Source of the DNA: Alphaproteobacteria bacterium
GTDB taxonomy: Bacteria; Pseudomonadota; Alphaproteobacteria; Reyranellales; Reyranellaceae
DNA length: 64,000 nucleotides
Reading direction: 5' to 3'
Assembly (NCBI GenBank): GCA_017307275.1
Contig: JAFKFK010000019.1
Coordinates: 1-64,000 of the forward strand
Under the pieces are notes generated by a model. It saw only the letters and a program-made list of their open reading frames with translations. It did no database searches and was not told the origin of the DNA. This document shows positions 16,906 through 29,295 of the stretch, piece after piece. The position numbers and the translations under genes are program-made. Numbering within the stretch: the first letter of the stretch is position 1; each line of letters starts with the position of its first letter.

Positions 16906-18147
16906 TCACGCGCCGATGAGGAGGCGTTCGGGATCCTCGATGCATTCCTTGACCCGCACCAGGAACAGCACCGCCTCGCGGCCGTCGATGATGCGATGAT
17001 CGTACGACAGTGCGAGGTACATCATCGGCCGCGCCTTGATCTCGCCGCCGACCACCATGGGCCGCTGCTGGATCTTGTGCATGCCGAGGATGCCCGACTG
17101 CGGCGGGTTGAGGATCGGCGTCGACAGCAGCGAGCCGTAAACGCCGCCATTGGAGATGGTGAAGGTGCCGCCCGTCAGGTCGGCAATCGTCAGCTTGCCG
17201 TCGCGCGCCTTGCGGCCGAGGTCGCCAATGCCCTTCTCGATGCCGGCGAAGTCGAGCGCATCGGCATCGCGCAGCACCGGCACGACGAGACCCTGCGGCG
17301 TGCCGACGGCAACGCCGATATCGTAGTAGTTCTTGTAGACGAGTTCATCGCCCTCGATCTCGGCATTGACCGCGGGCAGTTCCTTGAGACCGGCAATGCA
17401 CGCCTTGACGAAGAACGACATGAAGCCCAGCCGCGCGGCGTGCTTCTTTTCGAAATCGTCCTTCAGCCGGTCGCGCAGCGCCATGACGTTGGTCATGTCC
17501 ACCTCGTTGAAGGTGGTGAGCATGGCCGCCGTGTTCTGCGCCTCCTTGAGGCGATTGGCGATGGTGCGGCGAAGCCGCGTCATGCGCACCCGCTCCTCGC
17601 GGTCGGCGCGCTGGCGCGGCCCGGCGGGAGCGGCAGGCTTGGCGGTTGCGGGAGCCGCCGGCGACGGGATCGACGAGAGCGCGGCCAACACGTCTTCCTT
17701 GGTGGCGCGGCCGTCCTTGCCGGTGGGCTGGATGGTGGCCGCCGACACACCCTTCTCTTCGGCGAGCTTGCGCGCGGCCGGGCCCGAGGCGGCGAGATTC
17801 GCTCCCGCTGGTGCTGCGGCCGGTGCGAGCGCAGGCGCGGCCGGCTTCGGAGCGGCGGCAGCGGCTGGAGCGGCCACGGCAGCCGGCTTCGGCGCCGCGG
17901 CTCCGGCAGCACCTGCTTCGATGTGACAGAGAATGCCGCCCACCTGGACCGACGCGCCTTCCTCGACGACGAGATCTGCGATCGTGCCGGCGACCGAGGC
18001 GTTCACCTCGACCGTCACCTTGTCGGTTTCCAGCTCGCACAAGGGCTGGTCGACGGCGACGGCATCGCCCGCCTTTACCAGCCACTTGGCGACGGTCGCC
18101 TCGGTGACTGACTCACCCAGTGCCGGAACCTTGATCTCGACAGCCAT
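16906..18147 (-). CDS. sucB: 2-oxoglutarate dehydrogenase E2, dihydrolipoyl succinyltransferase
   Basis: A 413-residue E2 component. A lipoyl domain occupies residues 1-75 ([18 protein letters not shown]; lipoyl-lysine in [10 protein letters not shown]), followed by a long Ala/Pro linker, an E3/E1-binding domain ([20 protein letters not shown]) and the catalytic domain ending in [15 protein letters not shown], where His and Asp are catalytic. The start ATG at 18147 opens the lipoyl domain. A much longer frame continues upstream, but that part is an off-frame reading of sucA. Confidence 0.96.
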   Translation of the reverse strand: MAVEIKVPALGESVTEATVAKWLVKAGDAVAVDQPLCELETDKVTVEVNASVAGTIADLVVEEGASVQVGGILCHIEAGAAGAAAPKPAAVAAPAAAAAPKPAAPALAPAAAPAGANLAASGPAARKLAEEKGVSAATIQPTGKDGRATKEDVLAALSSIPSPAAPATAKPAAPAGPRQRADREERVRMTRLRRTIANRLKEAQNTAAMLTTFNEVDMTNVMALRDRLKDDFEKKHAARLGFMSFFVKACIAGLKELPAVNAEIEGDELVYKNYYDIGVAVGTPQGLVVPVLRDADALDFAGIEKGIGDLGRKARDGKLTIADLTGGTFTISNGGVYGSLLSTPILNPPQSGILGMHKIQQRPMVVGGEIKARPMMYLALSYDHRIIDGREAVLFLVRVKECIEDPERLLIGA

Positions 18148-18200
18148 GACTAAACCCCTTCCGTACCTACTGGCCCCACGGTCGACCCTGGCAGCGCTCC

Positions 18201-21101
18201 TCAGACAGTGAGCGCGCGGTCGACCAGATCGGCCTGTTCCTTGAGATGCGTGCGCGCCGAGCCTGTCGCCGGCGAGGCTGCTTCGGCGCGGCCGACATAG
18301 ATCGGCCGCTTGGCCTTGACGTCGATGCCGGCCAACGCGCGTTCGATGCGACGGTCCGCAAAGTGCCAGGCGCCCATGTTCTCGGGCTCCTCCTGACACC
18401 ACACGATCTCGGCATTCGGATACTCCGCAAGCCGCACGCCAAGCCGCGTGAACGGGAACGGATAGAGCTGCTCGATGCGCAGGATCGCGACGTCGTCGAT
18501 CTTGCGCTTGCGGCGCTCGGCGACGAGATCGAAGTAGACCTTGCCCGAGCAGAGCACGACACGGCGCACCTTGGGGCCGGGCGCGATCTGGTCGGTCTCG
18601 GCGAGGATGCGGCGGAACGAGCTTCCCGGACCGAAGTCCGCCAAGGTCGACACGCAATCCTTGTGACGCAGCAGCGACTTCGGCGTCATCACCACCAGCG
18701 GCTTGCGGAAGGTGCGGCGCATCTGCCGGCGCAATGCGTGGAAGTAGTTGGCCGGCGTCGTCGGATTGATGACCTGCCAGTTGTCTTCTGCCGAAAGCTG
18801 CAGGTAGCGCTCCAGGCGCGCCGAGCTGTGCTCGGGCCCCTGGCCCTCGTAGCCGTGCGGCAGCAGCATGACGAGGCCCGACATGCGCAACCACTTGCTC
18901 TCGCCAGAGCAGATGAACTGGTCGATGATGACCTGCGCCCCGTTGGCGAAATCGCCGAACTGCGCTTCCCACAGGACCAGCGCGTTGGGCTCGGCCAGCG
19001 AGTAACCGTATTCGAAGCCCAGCACGGCCGCCTCGTTCAACGGGCTGTCGATCACTTCGAAACGCGCCTGGCCTTCGGCCACGTGGTTCAACGGCACGTA
19101 CTTCTGCTCGTTGACCTGATCGACCAGCACCGAATGACGCTGCGAGAAGGTGCCACGGCCGGAGTCCTGGCCGGTGAGACGGACCGGCGTGCCTTCCGAC
19201 AGCAGCGTGCCGAAGGCCAGCGCTTCGCCGGTCGCCCAGTCGATATCCGCGCCCGTATCGATCGTCTTGCGCTTGTCCTGGAGCTGGCGCGTGATCTTGC
19301 GGTTGAGCTCGAAATTCTTCGGTGCCTCGGAAATCGCGCGGCCAACCGCCTTGAGCCTGTCGAAATCGACGGCCGTGACGCCCTTGCGATCCTCTTCGCC
19401 CGGCGCAACGGTGAAGCCCGCCCACTTGCCTTCGAGCCAGTCGGCCTTGTTGGGCTTGTAGTTGGTTGCCGCCTCCAGCGCCTTGTCGAGCTTCTCGCGC
19501 AAGGCGGCATTCATGCCGGCGACGTCCTCGGCGCTCACCACACCCTCGGACTCCAGCCGCGCGGCGTAGACTTCCATCACCGTCTTGTGGCCGCCGATCT
19601 GCTTGTACATCAGCGGCTGGGTGAACATCGGCTCGTCACCCTCGTTGTGACCGTGCCGGCGGTAGCAGAACATGTCGATGACGATGTCGCGCTTGAAGTG
19701 CTGGCGGAACTCGGTGGCGATGCGCGCGACGTGCACCACGGCTTCCGGATCGTCGCCGTTTACGTGCAGGATCGGCGCCTGCACGATCTTGGCGACCTCG
19801 GTGCAGTACGGGCCGGAGCGCGACTCCGTCGGCAGCGTCGTGAAGCCGATCTGGTTGTTGACCACGAAATGAATGGTGCCGCCGATTCGGTAGCCAGCGA
19901 GGTCCGAGAGATCGAGGCTCTCGGCCACCAGGCCCTGACCGGCGAAAGCGGCATCGCCATGCATCAGGATGCACATGACCTGGCTGCGATCGGTGTCGCC
20001 GCGCTGGTCTTCCTTGGCGCGTGCCTTGCCCAGCACCACCGGGTTCACCGCCTCAAGATGCGACGGATTCGGTGACAGCGAGAGATGCACGACATTGCCG
20101 TCGAACTCGCGATCGGCCGAGGCACCGAGATGGTACTTCACGTCGCCCGACCCACGCATCTCCTCGGGCTGCGAAGAGCGGCCCTGGAATTCGGAGAACA
20201 GCGCCGTGTAGCTCTTGTGCATGACATGCACGAGCGTGTTGAGACGGCCGCGATGCGGCATGCCAAGCATCACTTCCTTCACGCCGAGCTGGCCGCCGCG
20301 CTTCAGGATTTGTTCGATGCCGGGGATCAGTGCTTCGCCGCCGTCGAGGCCGAAACGCTTGGTGCCGACGAACTTCACATGCAGGTAGCGTTCGAGGCCC
20401 TCGGCCTCGATGACCCGCTCGAGGATCATCTTGCGGCCCGTCAGAGTGAATTCGGTGTGGTTCTCGATGTGCTCGATGCGCTCCTGGATCCACGCCTTCT
20501 GGGCCGGATCGGAAATGTGCATGAACTCGACGCCGATCTTGCCGCAATAGGTCTTGCGCAGGCGTTCCATGATCTGGCGCAGGGTCGCGGACTCACCCAG
20601 AGCCAGCGAGCCGAAGATCAGGATCGGACGATCCCAGTCGCTCTCGGCAAAACCATAGGTCGCCGGATCGAGTTCAGGATGCGGCGCCTGGCGCACGAGG
20701 CCCAGCGGGTCGAGGTCGGCTTCGAGATGGCCCCGGATGCGGTAGGCGCGAATCAGCATCAGCGCGCGTGCCGTATCCTGGGCAGCGGCGCGGATCTCGC
20801 CCTCGGTCTTGCCGCCCAAGGGGGCAGCGGGAGCCGCGGCGCCCTTGCCGCCCTTCACGTTGCGGTTGGCCGCGGCCGGGAGCGTGTCGGGATCGACGAC
20901 GCCGATCACCCGCTCCTTGTTGGGTGCCCAGGACGCACCGCGCACTTCGGCCAGCACATCGCCGCTCTGGTCGGCCAGCGCCCCGAAGAAGGTGCGCCAC
21001 TCGGCATCGACCGCATTCGGATCGGCGAGATAGCGCGCGTGAAGCTCTTCGATGAATGGCGCGTTGGCGCCGAACAGGAACGATGTCTGCTCTGCTCTCA
21101 T
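18201..21101 (-). CDS. sucA: 2-oxoglutarate dehydrogenase E1
   Basis: A 966-residue thiamine-diphosphate enzyme that decarboxylates 2-oxoglutarate and passes the succinyl group to SucB. Landmarks are the N-terminal [19 protein letters not shown] that docks the complex, [30 protein letters not shown] (thiamine-diphosphate site), [11 protein letters not shown], and the C-terminal [15 protein letters not shown]. Length is normal for the family. It is followed by sucB after 53 bases. Confidence 0.97.
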   Translation of the reverse strand: MRAEQTSFLFGANAPFIEELHARYLADPNAVDAEWRTFFGALADQSGDVLAEVRGASWAPNKERVIGVVDPDTLPAAANRNVKGGKGAAAPAAPLGGKTEGEIRAAAQDTARALMLIRAYRIRGHLEADLDPLGLVRQAPHPELDPATYGFAESDWDRPILIFGSLALGESATLRQIMERLRKTYCGKIGVEFMHISDPAQKAWIQERIEHIENHTEFTLTGRKMILERVIEAEGLERYLHVKFVGTKRFGLDGGEALIPGIEQILKRGGQLGVKEVMLGMPHRGRLNTLVHVMHKSYTALFSEFQGRSSQPEEMRGSGDVKYHLGASADREFDGNVVHLSLSPNPSHLEAVNPVVLGKARAKEDQRGDTDRSQVMCILMHGDAAFAGQGLVAESLDLSDLAGYRIGGTIHFVVNNQIGFTTLPTESRSGPYCTEVAKIVQAPILHVNGDDPEAVVHVARIATEFRQHFKRDIVIDMFCYRRHGHNEGDEPMFTQPLMYKQIGGHKTVMEVYAARLESEGVVSAEDVAGMNAALREKLDKALEAATNYKPNKADWLEGKWAGFTVAPGEEDRKGVTAVDFDRLKAVGRAISEAPKNFELNRKITRQLQDKRKTIDTGADIDWATGEALAFGTLLSEGTPVRLTGQDSGRGTFSQRHSVLVDQVNEQKYVPLNHVAEGQARFEVIDSPLNEAAVLGFEYGYSLAEPNALVLWEAQFGDFANGAQVIIDQFICSGESKWLRMSGLVMLLPHGYEGQGPEHSSARLERYLQLSAEDNWQVINPTTPANYFHALRRQMRRTFRKPLVVMTPKSLLRHKDCVSTLADFGPGSSFRRILAETDQIAPGPKVRRVVLCSGKVYFDLVAERRKRKIDDVAILRIEQLYPFPFTRLGVRLAEYPNAEIVWCQEEPENMGAWHFADRRIERALAGIDVKAKRPIYVGRAEAASPATGSARTHLKEQADLVDRALTV

Positions 21102-21130
21102 GGCCCCTACTCCTTGGCCTATTGTCGCTG

Positions 21131-21154
21131 GCCGCCTGGCAGAGGCTGGGCGGC
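21131..21154 (-). other. Small hairpin between sucD and sucA
   Basis: GCCGCC/GGCGGC arms of 6 bp with a 12-base loop lie in the 64-base gap between sucD and sucA. It has no T-run and may only tune the ratio of the two products or be accidental in GC-rich DNA. Confidence 0.25.
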
Positions 21155-21165
21155 ACCTACACTTG

Positions 21166-22041
21166 TCAGCCCTTCATGGCTTTAAGCATTTCCTCGCCGA
21201 GTGCCGCGGGAGACTCCGCGACCCTGATGCCGGCAGCGCGCATGGCTTCGACCTTGAACTCGGCGGTGTCGTTGCCGCCCGAGATCACGGCGCCGGCATG
21301 GCCCATACGGCGGCCCGGCGGTGCGGTGCGGCCAGCAATGAAGCCGACGACCGGCTTCTTCACCTTGGACGCCTTGATGTATTCCGCCGCCTTCACTTCG
21401 GCGTCGCCGCCGATCTCGCCGATCACGATGATGCCCTGCGTCTCCGCATCGGCCATCAGCATCTCGAGGCATTCGACGAAGTTGGTGCCGTTGACCGGAT
21501 CGCCACCGATGCCGATGCAGGTCGTCTGGCCGAGACCCGTCGCCGTGGTCTGTGCCACCGCTTCGTAGGTCAGCGTGCCGGACCGCGAGACGATGCCGAT
21601 CTTGCCACGCTTGTGGATGTGGCCCGGCATGATGCCGATCTTGCACTCGCCCGGGGTGATGACGCCGGGGCAGTTCGGGCCGATCAGGCGCGACTTCGAG
21701 CCGACCAGCGCCCGCTTCACCTTCACCATGTCGAGCACCGGAATGCCCTCGGTGATGCAGACGACCAGCGGAATCTCCGCATCGACCGCTTCGAGAATCG
21801 AATCGGCGGCATAGGGCGCCGGCACGTAGATCACGCTCGCCGTGGCGCCAGTCTGGGCGACGGCTTCGGCAACGGTGTCGAACACCGGCAGATCGAGATG
21901 CGTGGCTCCGCCTTTGCCCGGCGTCACGCCGCCCACCATCTTGGTGCCGTAAGCGATCGCCTGTTCGGAATGGAAGGTACCCTGCGAGCCGGTGAAGCCC
22001 TGGCAGATGACTTTGGTGTTCTTATCGACCAGGACAGCCAT
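21166..22041 (-). CDS. sucD: Succinyl-CoA synthetase alpha subunit
   Basis: A 291-residue subunit that binds CoA and carries the phosphohistidine. It shows the CoA-binding [25 protein letters not shown], and the active-site histidine in [21 protein letters not shown] (GHAGA). The start at 22041 shares one base with the TAA stop of sucC (TAATG), so translation is coupled. Confidence 0.97.
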   Translation of the reverse strand: MAVLVDKNTKVICQGFTGSQGTFHSEQAIAYGTKMVGGVTPGKGGATHLDLPVFDTVAEAVAQTGATASVIYVPAPYAADSILEAVDAEIPLVVCITEGIPVLDMVKVKRALVGSKSRLIGPNCPGVITPGECKIGIMPGHIHKRGKIGIVSRSGTLTYEAVAQTTATGLGQTTCIGIGGDPVNGTNFVECLEMLMADAETQGIIVIGEIGGDAEVKAAEYIKASKVKKPVVGFIAGRTAPPGRRMGHAGAVISGGNDTAEFKVEAMRAAGIRVAESPAALGEEMLKAMKG

Positions 22042-23237
22042 TAGTTCGCCTCCTTGACCGCCTTGACGATCTTTTCCGCAGCGTCGGCCAGATGATCGGC
22101 CGAGGTGATCTTCAGACCCGATTCCTTCAGGATCTTCTTGCCGAGCTCGACATTGGTGCCTTCGAGCCGCACGACCAGCGGCACGTGCAGATTGACCTCG
22201 CGCGCCGCCGCGACCACGCCCTCGGCGATGACGTCGCAACGCATGATGCCGCCGAAGATGTTGACCAGGATGCCTTCGACGTTGGGGTCCTTCAGGATGA
22301 TCTTGAAGGCCGCCGTCACGCGTTCCTTGGTGGCGCCGCCGCCGACATCGAGGAAGTTGGCAGGTGAGGAGCCATAGAGCTTGATGATGTCCATGGTCGC
22401 CATGGCGAGGCCTGCGCCGTTCACCATGCAACCGATCTGGCCATCGAGCTTCACGTAGTTCAGCGCGTACTTGGCGGCCTCGGTCTCCGCGGGATCTTCC
22501 TCGTCGAGGTCGCGCAGATCCTCCAGCTCTTTATGGCGGTAGAGCGCGTTGTCGTCGAAGTTCATCTTGGCATCGAGCGCGACCACGTCGCCGGCGCCGG
22601 TGACGACCAGCGGGTTGATCTCGATCAACGACGCGTCGAGTTCGGTAAAGGCACGGTAGAGGTTGCCCAGCATCGCGACGAAGGCGCCGACCTGCTTGCC
22701 CTGGAGACCGAGCGCGAAGGCGATCCTGCGACCCTGATATCCCTGGAAGCCGGCGGCCGGATCGATCGACTGCTTGACGATCTTCTCGGGTGTTTCGTGC
22801 GCCACCGTCTCGATGTCCATGCCGCCCTCGGTCGAGGCGACCACGGAGATACGGCCGACCGCGCGGTCGACCAGCATGGAGAGGTAGAGCTCGCGTTTGA
22901 TGTCACAGCCATCCTCAATGTAGAGGCGCTTGACGGTCTTGCCGGCAGGACCGGTCTGCTTGGTCACCAGATCCTGGCCCAGCATAGCCGCCGCTGCAGC
23001 GCCGACCTCGTCAGCCGACTTGGCGATGCGCACACCGCCCTTGCCGTTGGCGTCGTTCTTGAAGTGGCCCTTGCCGCGTCCGCCGGCATGGATCTGCGCC
23101 TTCACGACGGTGACAGGTCCGCCGAGCTTGCGGGCCACGTCCATCGCCTCGTCCTTGGTGTAGGCGACGCCGCCCTTGAGCAGCGGGACGGCGAATTTGG
23201 CCAGTAGCGCCTTGGCCTGGTATTCGTGGATGTTCAT
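22041..23237 (-). CDS. sucC: Succinyl-CoA synthetase beta subunit
   Basis: A 398-residue ATP-grasp subunit that binds the nucleotide and generates ATP or GTP from succinyl-CoA. It begins [15 protein letters not shown], the family N-terminus, and carries [13 protein letters not shown], the magnesium site region LVEINPL-like [13 protein letters not shown], and [16 protein letters not shown] near the C-terminus. A structured 192-base intergenic region separates it from mdh, so it could be cotranscribed with mdh or have its own promoter. Confidence 0.97.
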   Translation of the reverse strand: MNIHEYQAKALLAKFAVPLLKGGVAYTKDEAMDVARKLGGPVTVVKAQIHAGGRGKGHFKNDANGKGGVRIAKSADEVGAAAAAMLGQDLVTKQTGPAGKTVKRLYIEDGCDIKRELYLSMLVDRAVGRISVVASTEGGMDIETVAHETPEKIVKQSIDPAAGFQGYQGRRIAFALGLQGKQVGAFVAMLGNLYRAFTELDASLIEINPLVVTGAGDVVALDAKMNFDDNALYRHKELEDLRDLDEEDPAETEAAKYALNYVKLDGQIGCMVNGAGLAMATMDIIKLYGSSPANFLDVGGGATKERVTAAFKIILKDPNVEGILVNIFGGIMRCDVIAEGVVAAAREVNLHVPLVVRLEGTNVELGKKILKESGLKITSADHLADAAEKIVKAVKEAN

Positions 23238-23303
23238 GGAGTCCTATCGTTCGGGACTGCTTGCAAGAAGCGCATCAGCCCTTAAGTTTTGAAACGCAAC
23301 TAA

Positions 23304-23343
23304 CCAAGGGATGCGGCACTTTATGAGTGCCACAAGCCCTTGG
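23304..23343 (-). promoter_or_regulatory. Two-tier hairpin between mdh and sucC
   Basis: Nested perfect arms: outer CCAAGGG/CCCTTGG (23304-23310 with 23337-23343) and inner GGCACT/AGTGCC (23315-23320 with 23326-23331), with a TTATG/CATAA apical loop and 4- and 5-base internal-loop strands. It lies 67 bases before the sucC start on the transcribed strand and 87 bases after mdh. It may be an mdh terminator without a strong T-run or a regulatory leader of the sucCDAB operon. No known riboswitch class was recognised. Confidence 0.5.
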
Positions 23344-23429
23344 CAACGACGGACTGATGACCCTTTTGAGGCGTTCGACCAAAGTCGCAGGCAGCCTTTG
23401 CGCAGGCCACCTGCAACACAGGCCGAAAC

Positions 23430-24482
<1,053 letters not shown>

Positions 24483-24489
<7 letters not shown>

Positions 24490-25346
24490 GGATGTTTCTT
24501 CAGGTGCGCCAGTAGAAGATCGGTGGTCTTGGCCGGCGCCTGATCCATCACGAAATGGCCGACGTTCGGCAGCACTTCCATGGCAAAAGATGGCGCCACG
24601 AACTCGGCCGTGCCGTAGGCGGCATCAGGCCCGACCGTCGCGTCGACATCGCCCCAGATGTAGAGCGTCGGCACCGCGATCGTGCCGAGATCCGCCGCGA
24701 GTCCCTTGTTCGAGCGATACCAGGCAAGGGCTGCTTCCAGTGCCTCGGGATTGCCAAGGACCGAAAGATGATCCTCAAGGGCCGCGGACGGCACGCCCTG
24801 CCCGAACAGTCCGTCGCGCAAACGCCGCGCATTGTCGGCCAGCAGCAGCTTGCCCGTATCGGCGTCGAGGAAGGCGCGGTGGTGGCGCGAGCGGTGCTTT
24901 TGATCGCCGTCTTCCTTCAGGAGGGCCCGGCGAAACGACGACGGATGCGGCCGCGACAGGATGGTGAGCGAGGCCAGTCGCTTCGGGTGCTGGCTCGCAA
25001 CGCCCCACGAAACCTGCCCGCCCCAGTCGTGGCCGACCAGATGGAAGCGCTCACTTTCGTAGCCGGCCGCCGCCGCGATCTCGATCGCATCGGCAATCAG
25101 CTTGTCGAATGCGTAGTTAGCAAGATCGGCCGGATCGGGACGCGCGCCCGGCGAATAGCCGCGCTGGTCGGGGGCGACGGCGCGATAGCCTGCCGCCGCG
25201 AGTGCCGGCAAGGCCGCCCGCCAGCTGTGCCGAGATTCGGGAAACCCGTGCAGCATCAGCACGAGAGGGCCATTGGCCGGGCCTGCGACATCCGCGGTGA
25301 ATGTCAGGCCCGACCGCGTCTTGATACCTGTTGTGTCGACGGTCAT
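24483..25346 (-). CDS. Alpha/beta hydrolase, epoxide hydrolase-like
   Basis: A 287-residue alpha/beta hydrolase. The oxyanion motif is LHGFPESRHSWR, the nucleophile elbow is VGHDWGGQVSW with Asp as nucleophile, the acid is probably Asp in WGDVDATVG, and the base His is in LPNVGHFVMDQ. An Asp nucleophile in GHDWGG is typical of epoxide hydrolases and haloalkane dehalogenases rather than esterases. The natural substrate is unknown. It starts 4 bases after the dienelactone hydrolase stop and is likely cotranscribed. Confidence 0.87.
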
Positions 25347-25350
25347 CCCG

Positions 25351-26244
25351 TCAGGTTACGCCATTGGCCTTGAACCAGGCGAGCGCGCGTTTCCAACCGT
25401 CCTCGGCCTGTTCCTTGCGATAGCTGGGGCGATAGTCGGCATTGAAGGCGTGCGGCGTGTCGGGATAGGTCACGATCTCCGACTTCTTGGCAGCCGCACT
25501 GCCCTCCTTGAGGGCCGCCCGCATCTTGTCGACCGTGTCGTTCGGGATGCCCGTATCGGCGCCGCCGTAGAGCCCCAGGACCGGACCGTTCAGGTTCTTC
25601 GCGACATCGACCGGATGCTTGGGCGTAAGCGGCGTGGCATCGCCGACGACGCGGCCGTACCAGGCCACGCCCGCCTTAACGGCCGGATTGTGCGCGTCGT
25701 AGAGCCAGGTGATGCGGCCGCCCCAGCAGAAGCCGGTGATGCCGAGCTTGGCGGTATCGGCCTTGCCCTCGCTCTTGGCAAAAGCGACGACCGAGTCGAG
25801 ATCGCCCATGACCTGCGCATCCGGCACCTTGGACACGACTTCGCCGATCAGCTTCGGGATCTCGGTGTAGCCCTTGGGATCGCCCTGGCGGAAATAGAGT
25901 TCCGGCGCGATGGCGTAATAGCCTGCCTTGGCAAAGCGGCGGCACATGTCGGCGATGTGGGCGTGAACGCCGAAGATCTCCTGCACGACCAGGATCGTGC
26001 CGAAGCCCGTGCCCGAGGCCGGCATGGCGCGATAGGCGACCATTTCCTTGCCATCCGACGTCTTGACCTTGACCTCGCCCGCGGTGAGTCCGTCGGTCGG
26101 CGTGGTGATCATCGTCTGCGCCTGAACCGGCTGAACCGACAGCGCGAAGGTGCTGCCCAGCGCCGCGCCAGTCGCGGTTGCCTTGAGCGCGTTGCGCCGC
26201 GACAGGCCGTAGCTCTCCAGAGAAATCGTGCGATCGCCGTCCAT
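25351..26244 (-). CDS. Dienelactone hydrolase family protein with Tat signal
   Basis: A 297-residue hydrolase. The N-terminus has a twin-arginine signal ([20 protein letters not shown], cleavage around QAQ), so it is exported folded. The mature part carries [13 protein letters not shown] with the Cys nucleophile of true dienelactone hydrolases, plus Asp in [12 protein letters not shown] and His in [15 protein letters not shown] 26244 is preferred because GGGAGG lies 7 bases upstream; earlier ATGs at 26250 and 26259 are too close to or before that site. The exact substrate is unknown. Confidence 0.87.
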   Translation of the reverse strand: MDGDRTISLESYGLSRRNALKATATGAALGSTFALSVQPVQAQTMITTPTDGLTAGEVKVKTSDGKEMVAYRAMPASGTGFGTILVVQEIFGVHAHIADMCRRFAKAGYYAIAPELYFRQGDPKGYTEIPKLIGEVVSKVPDAQVMGDLDSVVAFAKSEGKADTAKLGITGFCWGGRITWLYDAHNPAVKAGVAWYGRVVGDATPLTPKHPVDVAKNLNGPVLGLYGGADTGIPNDTVDKMRAALKEGSAAAKKSEIVTYPDTPHAFNADYRPSYRKEQAEDGWKRALAWFKANGVT

Positions 26245-26313
26245 GTTCATGCCTCCCAAAGCAGAAATGTCGGGCGGAGCCTATGATGCAGCCATAGGCG
26301 GCCACAATCACAA

Positions 26314-27489
26314 TTAGGCGATGTGGTCCAAAGCGAGATACTCGGGACTCTGCATTTCCATCAACCGAGACACGGTCCGCTCGAACTCGAACGAACCATC
26401 GCCCGCGGGATAGAGTGACGCCGGCGGACCGGCAGCGGAGCAGATGAGCTTCACCTTCCTCTCGTAGAAGGTGTCGATCATGGTCACGAAGCGGGTGGCC
26501 TTGTCGCGGCTGTCGGGCCCCATCTTCGGAATGTCGGCGACGATGATCGTGTGGAAGTGGTCGGCAATGCAGAGGAAATCCGCGGCGCCCATCGGCTTGG
26601 CGCACCAGTCGAGGAAATGCGCCATGGCCACGCCCGGCGCGGCGCGCGGCACCTCGACGTCGCGGCCTTGCGTGCGCAACACGCGCGGTTCGCCGTCCGA
26701 GCCGCCGCTCAGGGCGCGGAAGGCTTCGTCGAGCTTGGCATTGGCCCAGGCGCCGAGCGGCGTCAGGTAGAGGTCGAACTCGCGCATGCGGCCCATGCGG
26801 TAATCCTGCGCGCCGCCCAGTTCGAGAACTTCGAGGCGCTGCTTCAACAGTTCGATGAAAGGCAGGAAGCGGTCGCGCTGCAGGCCGTCCTTGTAGAGAT
26901 CGTCCGGCTTGCGGTTCGACGTGGCGATCACGGTGATGCCTTCCTCGAACAGCGTTTCGAACAGGCGGCCGAGGATCATCGCATCGGCGATGTTGGTCAC
27001 CTGGAACTCGTCGAAGCAGAGCAGCCGCGTTTCGGCGGCGATCTGCCTGGCAATCGGCACGATCGTGTCGGCCTCGGGCGATGCCCCCTTGGCCGCCAGC
27101 TCCTCGCGACGGTTATGCAGGCGTGTCTGCACTTCGAGCATGAATTCATGGAAGTGGACACGGCGCTTCTTCGCCACCGGCGCATCGGCGAAGAAGAGGT
27201 CCATCAGCATCGACTTGCCGCGGCCGACCGGCCCCCAGATGTAGAGCCCGTGCGGACCGTCGGGCGCCTTGGGGGTACTAACCAACCCCAGCCGGGCCAG
27301 CAACCCCGCCGGCTTGGCGGGATGTGCCGCCATAGCGACAAGCTGGTCGTAGATCGCCTGCAGGCGCAGGACGACCTTCTCCTGCACGGGATCGGCATGG
27401 ATCTCGCCATCGGCGCGGCGCGCCGTGAGATTGGCGAGAGGCCCCTTCTTTGCAACCAAAGGGCCGGGCGAGGAGGTCGCGGAATCCAT
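26314..27489 (-). CDS. zapE: Cell division protein ZapE (AFG1-like ATPase)
   Basis: A 391-residue AAA-type ATPase. Walker A is WGPVGRGKSMLMDLF (P-loop at about 86-93) and Walker B is RLLCFDEFQVTNIADAM, both typical of the ZapE/AFG1 family, with HFHEFMLEVQTRLH between them. ZapE associates with the divisome and influences FtsZ rings in E. coli; the mitochondrial homologue helps degrade respiratory proteins. Its position near the sdh/suc region is common in alphaproteobacteria. It diverges from fmt with a 50-base gap. Confidence 0.93.
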   Translation of the reverse strand: MDSATSSPGPLVAKKGPLANLTARRADGEIHADPVQEKVVLRLQAIYDQLVAMAAHPAKPAGLLARLGLVSTPKAPDGPHGLYIWGPVGRGKSMLMDLFFADAPVAKKRRVHFHEFMLEVQTRLHNRREELAAKGASPEADTIVPIARQIAAETRLLCFDEFQVTNIADAMILGRLFETLFEEGITVIATSNRKPDDLYKDGLQRDRFLPFIELLKQRLEVLELGGAQDYRMGRMREFDLYLTPLGAWANAKLDEAFRALSGGSDGEPRVLRTQGRDVEVPRAAPGVAMAHFLDWCAKPMGAADFLCIADHFHTIIVADIPKMGPDSRDKATRFVTMIDTFYERKVKLICSAAGPPASLYPAGDGSFEFERTVSRLMEMQSPEYLALDHIA

Positions 27490-27539
27490 TGAGCCGCATA
27501 CCTAGCTCACCGCCGCTTCGCTGCCTATAAGGTGCGGCG

Positions 27540-28502
27540 ATGAAGATTGCGTTCCTTGGCACTTCCGCATTCGCCGTGCCCGCTCTGCGAGCCCTGGTCG
27601 AGGCCGGACACGACGTAGCCGTCGTCTATACGAGAGCCCCCAAGCCTGCCGGCCGCGGCCAGCAGGAACGCAAGACGCCCGTCCACGAGCTTGCCGACCA
27701 GCTCGGCCTGACCGTGCACACACCGCGAAGCCTTCGGAGCGACGAGGAAGCCGCATCGTTCAAGGCGCTCGATCTCGACGCCGCCGTCGTCGTCTCCTAC
27801 GGGCATATCCTGCCCAAGAGCTTTCTCGACGCGCCGGTGCTCGGCTGCATCAACATCCACGGCTCGTTGCTGCCGCGCTGGCGCGGTGCCGCACCGATCC
27901 ATCGCGCCATTCTGGCCGGCGATGCCGAGACGGGCGTCACGATCATGCGCATGGACGAAGGCCTCGACACCGGCCCGATGCTGCTGGCGGAAAGCACACC
28001 GATTTCCGCCGCCGACACCGCCGAAAGCGTGCACGACCGGTTGGCGGCTCTGGGGGCGAGCCTGATCGTCTCGACGCTCGACGGGCTGCTGCGCAAGAAC
28101 ATCGACGCCGTCGCTCAGCCTGAGGAAGGCGTCACCTATGCCCACAAGCTCGGCAAGGAGGAAGGCGTGCTCGACTGGCGCCGGCCGGCCGCCGAGATCG
28201 AGCGCAAGGTGCGGGCCTTCCATCCCTGGCCAGGTACGTCGTTTGAAGCTCCCCGCGACAATGGCGTCGAGCGCATCAAGGTGCTGGCGGCGACCCTCAC
28301 TTTGGCCGGCGGCGCTCCCGGCACGGTCAGCATCGCGCGCGACGGCTTTCCCGTCGTGACCTGCGGCGTGGGGGGGCTGAAGCTCCTGAAGCTGCAGCGG
28401 CCCGGCAAGTCGGCGCAATCGGCCGATGCCTTCTTGCGCGGCTTCGCCCTCGATGCCGGAACCGTGTTGGCGTCGCCCGCGGTCGTACGCTTGCCGACCT
28501 GA
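27540..28502 (+). CDS. fmt: Methionyl-tRNA formyltransferase
   Basis: A 320-residue enzyme that formylates initiator Met-tRNA with 10-formyltetrahydrofolate. The N-terminal catalytic domain shows MKIAFLGTSAFAVPAL, the INIHGSLLPRWRGAAPI active-site segment and MRMDEGLDTGPML; the C-terminal tRNA-binding domain follows from about residue 205. There is no def (deformylase) gene next to it, although def-fmt-truA is a common order. truA starts 4 bases downstream. Confidence 0.96.
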   Translation: MKIAFLGTSAFAVPALRALVEAGHDVAVVYTRAPKPAGRGQQERKTPVHELADQLGLTVHTPRSLRSDEEAASFKALDLDAAVVVSYGHILPKSFLDAPVLGCINIHGSLLPRWRGAAPIHRAILAGDAETGVTIMRMDEGLDTGPMLLAESTPISAADTAESVHDRLAALGASLIVSTLDGLLRKNIDAVAQPEEGVTYAHKLGKEEGVLDWRRPAAEIERKVRAFHPWPGTSFEAPRDNGVERIKVLAATLTLAGGAPGTVSIARDGFPVVTCGVGGLKLLKLQRPGKSAQSADAFLRGFALDAGTVLASPAVVRLPT

Positions 28503-28506
28503 CGCC

Positions 28507-29295
28507 GTGCCGCGCTACAAGCTCACCATCGAGTATGACGGCGAGCCCTTCGTCGGTTGGCAGCGCCAGCACAATGGCGTTTCCATCCAGGGGGTGCTCG
28601 AGGACGCCGTCTTCGGCTTCTCCAGCGAACGCGTCACCGTCGTCGGCGCCGGCCGCACCGATGCCGGCGTCCACGCACGCGGCCAGGTGGCTCATTTCGA
28701 TCTCGCCCGAGAGAAGCCCGTCAGGACGATACGGTCCGCGCTCAATTTTTATCTGAAGCCCAATCCAGTCGCCATCGTGCTGGTCGAGCCCGTGACGGCG
28801 GATTTCCATGCGCGCTTCTCGGCGACCTGGCGGCGCTATCGCTATCGCATCCTCAATCGCCGGGCACCGCCCGCCTTAGGTCGCGGCCAGTTCTGGCACG
28901 TTCCCGTGCCGCTCGATGCAGAGGCGATGGCCGACGCTGCTTCTGTGCTGGTAGGCCATCACGACTTCAACAGCTTTCGCTCGACCTCCTGTCAGGCGCC
29001 TTCGGCCCTGAAGACACTGGATCTGCTCGAGGTCAATCGCGATGGCGACGAGATCGCGATCGACGTCGGCGCCCGCTCTTTCCTGCACAATCAGGTGCGC
29101 ATCCTGGCCGGCACCCTGGCCCTCGTAGGCCGCGGCCAATGGAGCCGCCGCGACGTCGAACAAGCGCTGGCTGCCCGCGACCGCACGCGCGCCGGCCCGA
29201 CGGCACCGCCGCAGGGTCTCTGCTTCATGGAAGTGCGTTACGACCTAGGCGCCGACCGCCGGAACGATGCCGAGGAAACGGTCGACGATCAGTGA
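28507..29295 (+). CDS. truA: tRNA pseudouridine38-40 synthase
   Basis: A 262-residue pseudouridine synthase acting on the anticodon stem of many tRNAs. The N-terminus is PRYKLTIEYDGEPFVGWQRQ, the catalytic Asp is in GAGRTDAGVHARGQVAHF, and SFLHNQVRILAGTL is conserved late in the protein. The start is a GTG at 28507, four bases after fmt, because the conserved domain begins right there. Its last 51 bases overlap the end of the convergent membrane-protein gene. Confidence 0.95.
   Translation: MPRYKLTIEYDGEPFVGWQRQHNGVSIQGVLEDAVFGFSSERVTVVGAGRTDAGVHARGQVAHFDLAREKPVRTIRSALNFYLKPNPVAIVLVEPVTADFHARFSATWRRYRYRILNRRAPPALGRGQFWHVPVPLDAEAMADAASVLVGHHDFNSFRSTSCQAPSALKTLDLLEVNRDGDEIAIDVGARSFLHNQVRILAGTLALVGRGQWSRRDVEQALAARDRTRAGPTAPPQGLCFMEVRYDLGADRRNDAEETVDDQ

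Noticed and set aside
18148..19425. Extension of the sucB frame upstream to 19425
   Set aside because: Low-complexity Arg/Gly/Ala translation overlapping sucA in another frame; the E2 lipoyl domain starts at 18147.
18246..20075. Long plus-strand frame opposite sucA (609 codons)
   Set aside because: Rich in His, Arg and Gly/Ala without any domain; it mirrors the codon pattern of sucA, as expected in high-GC coding DNA.
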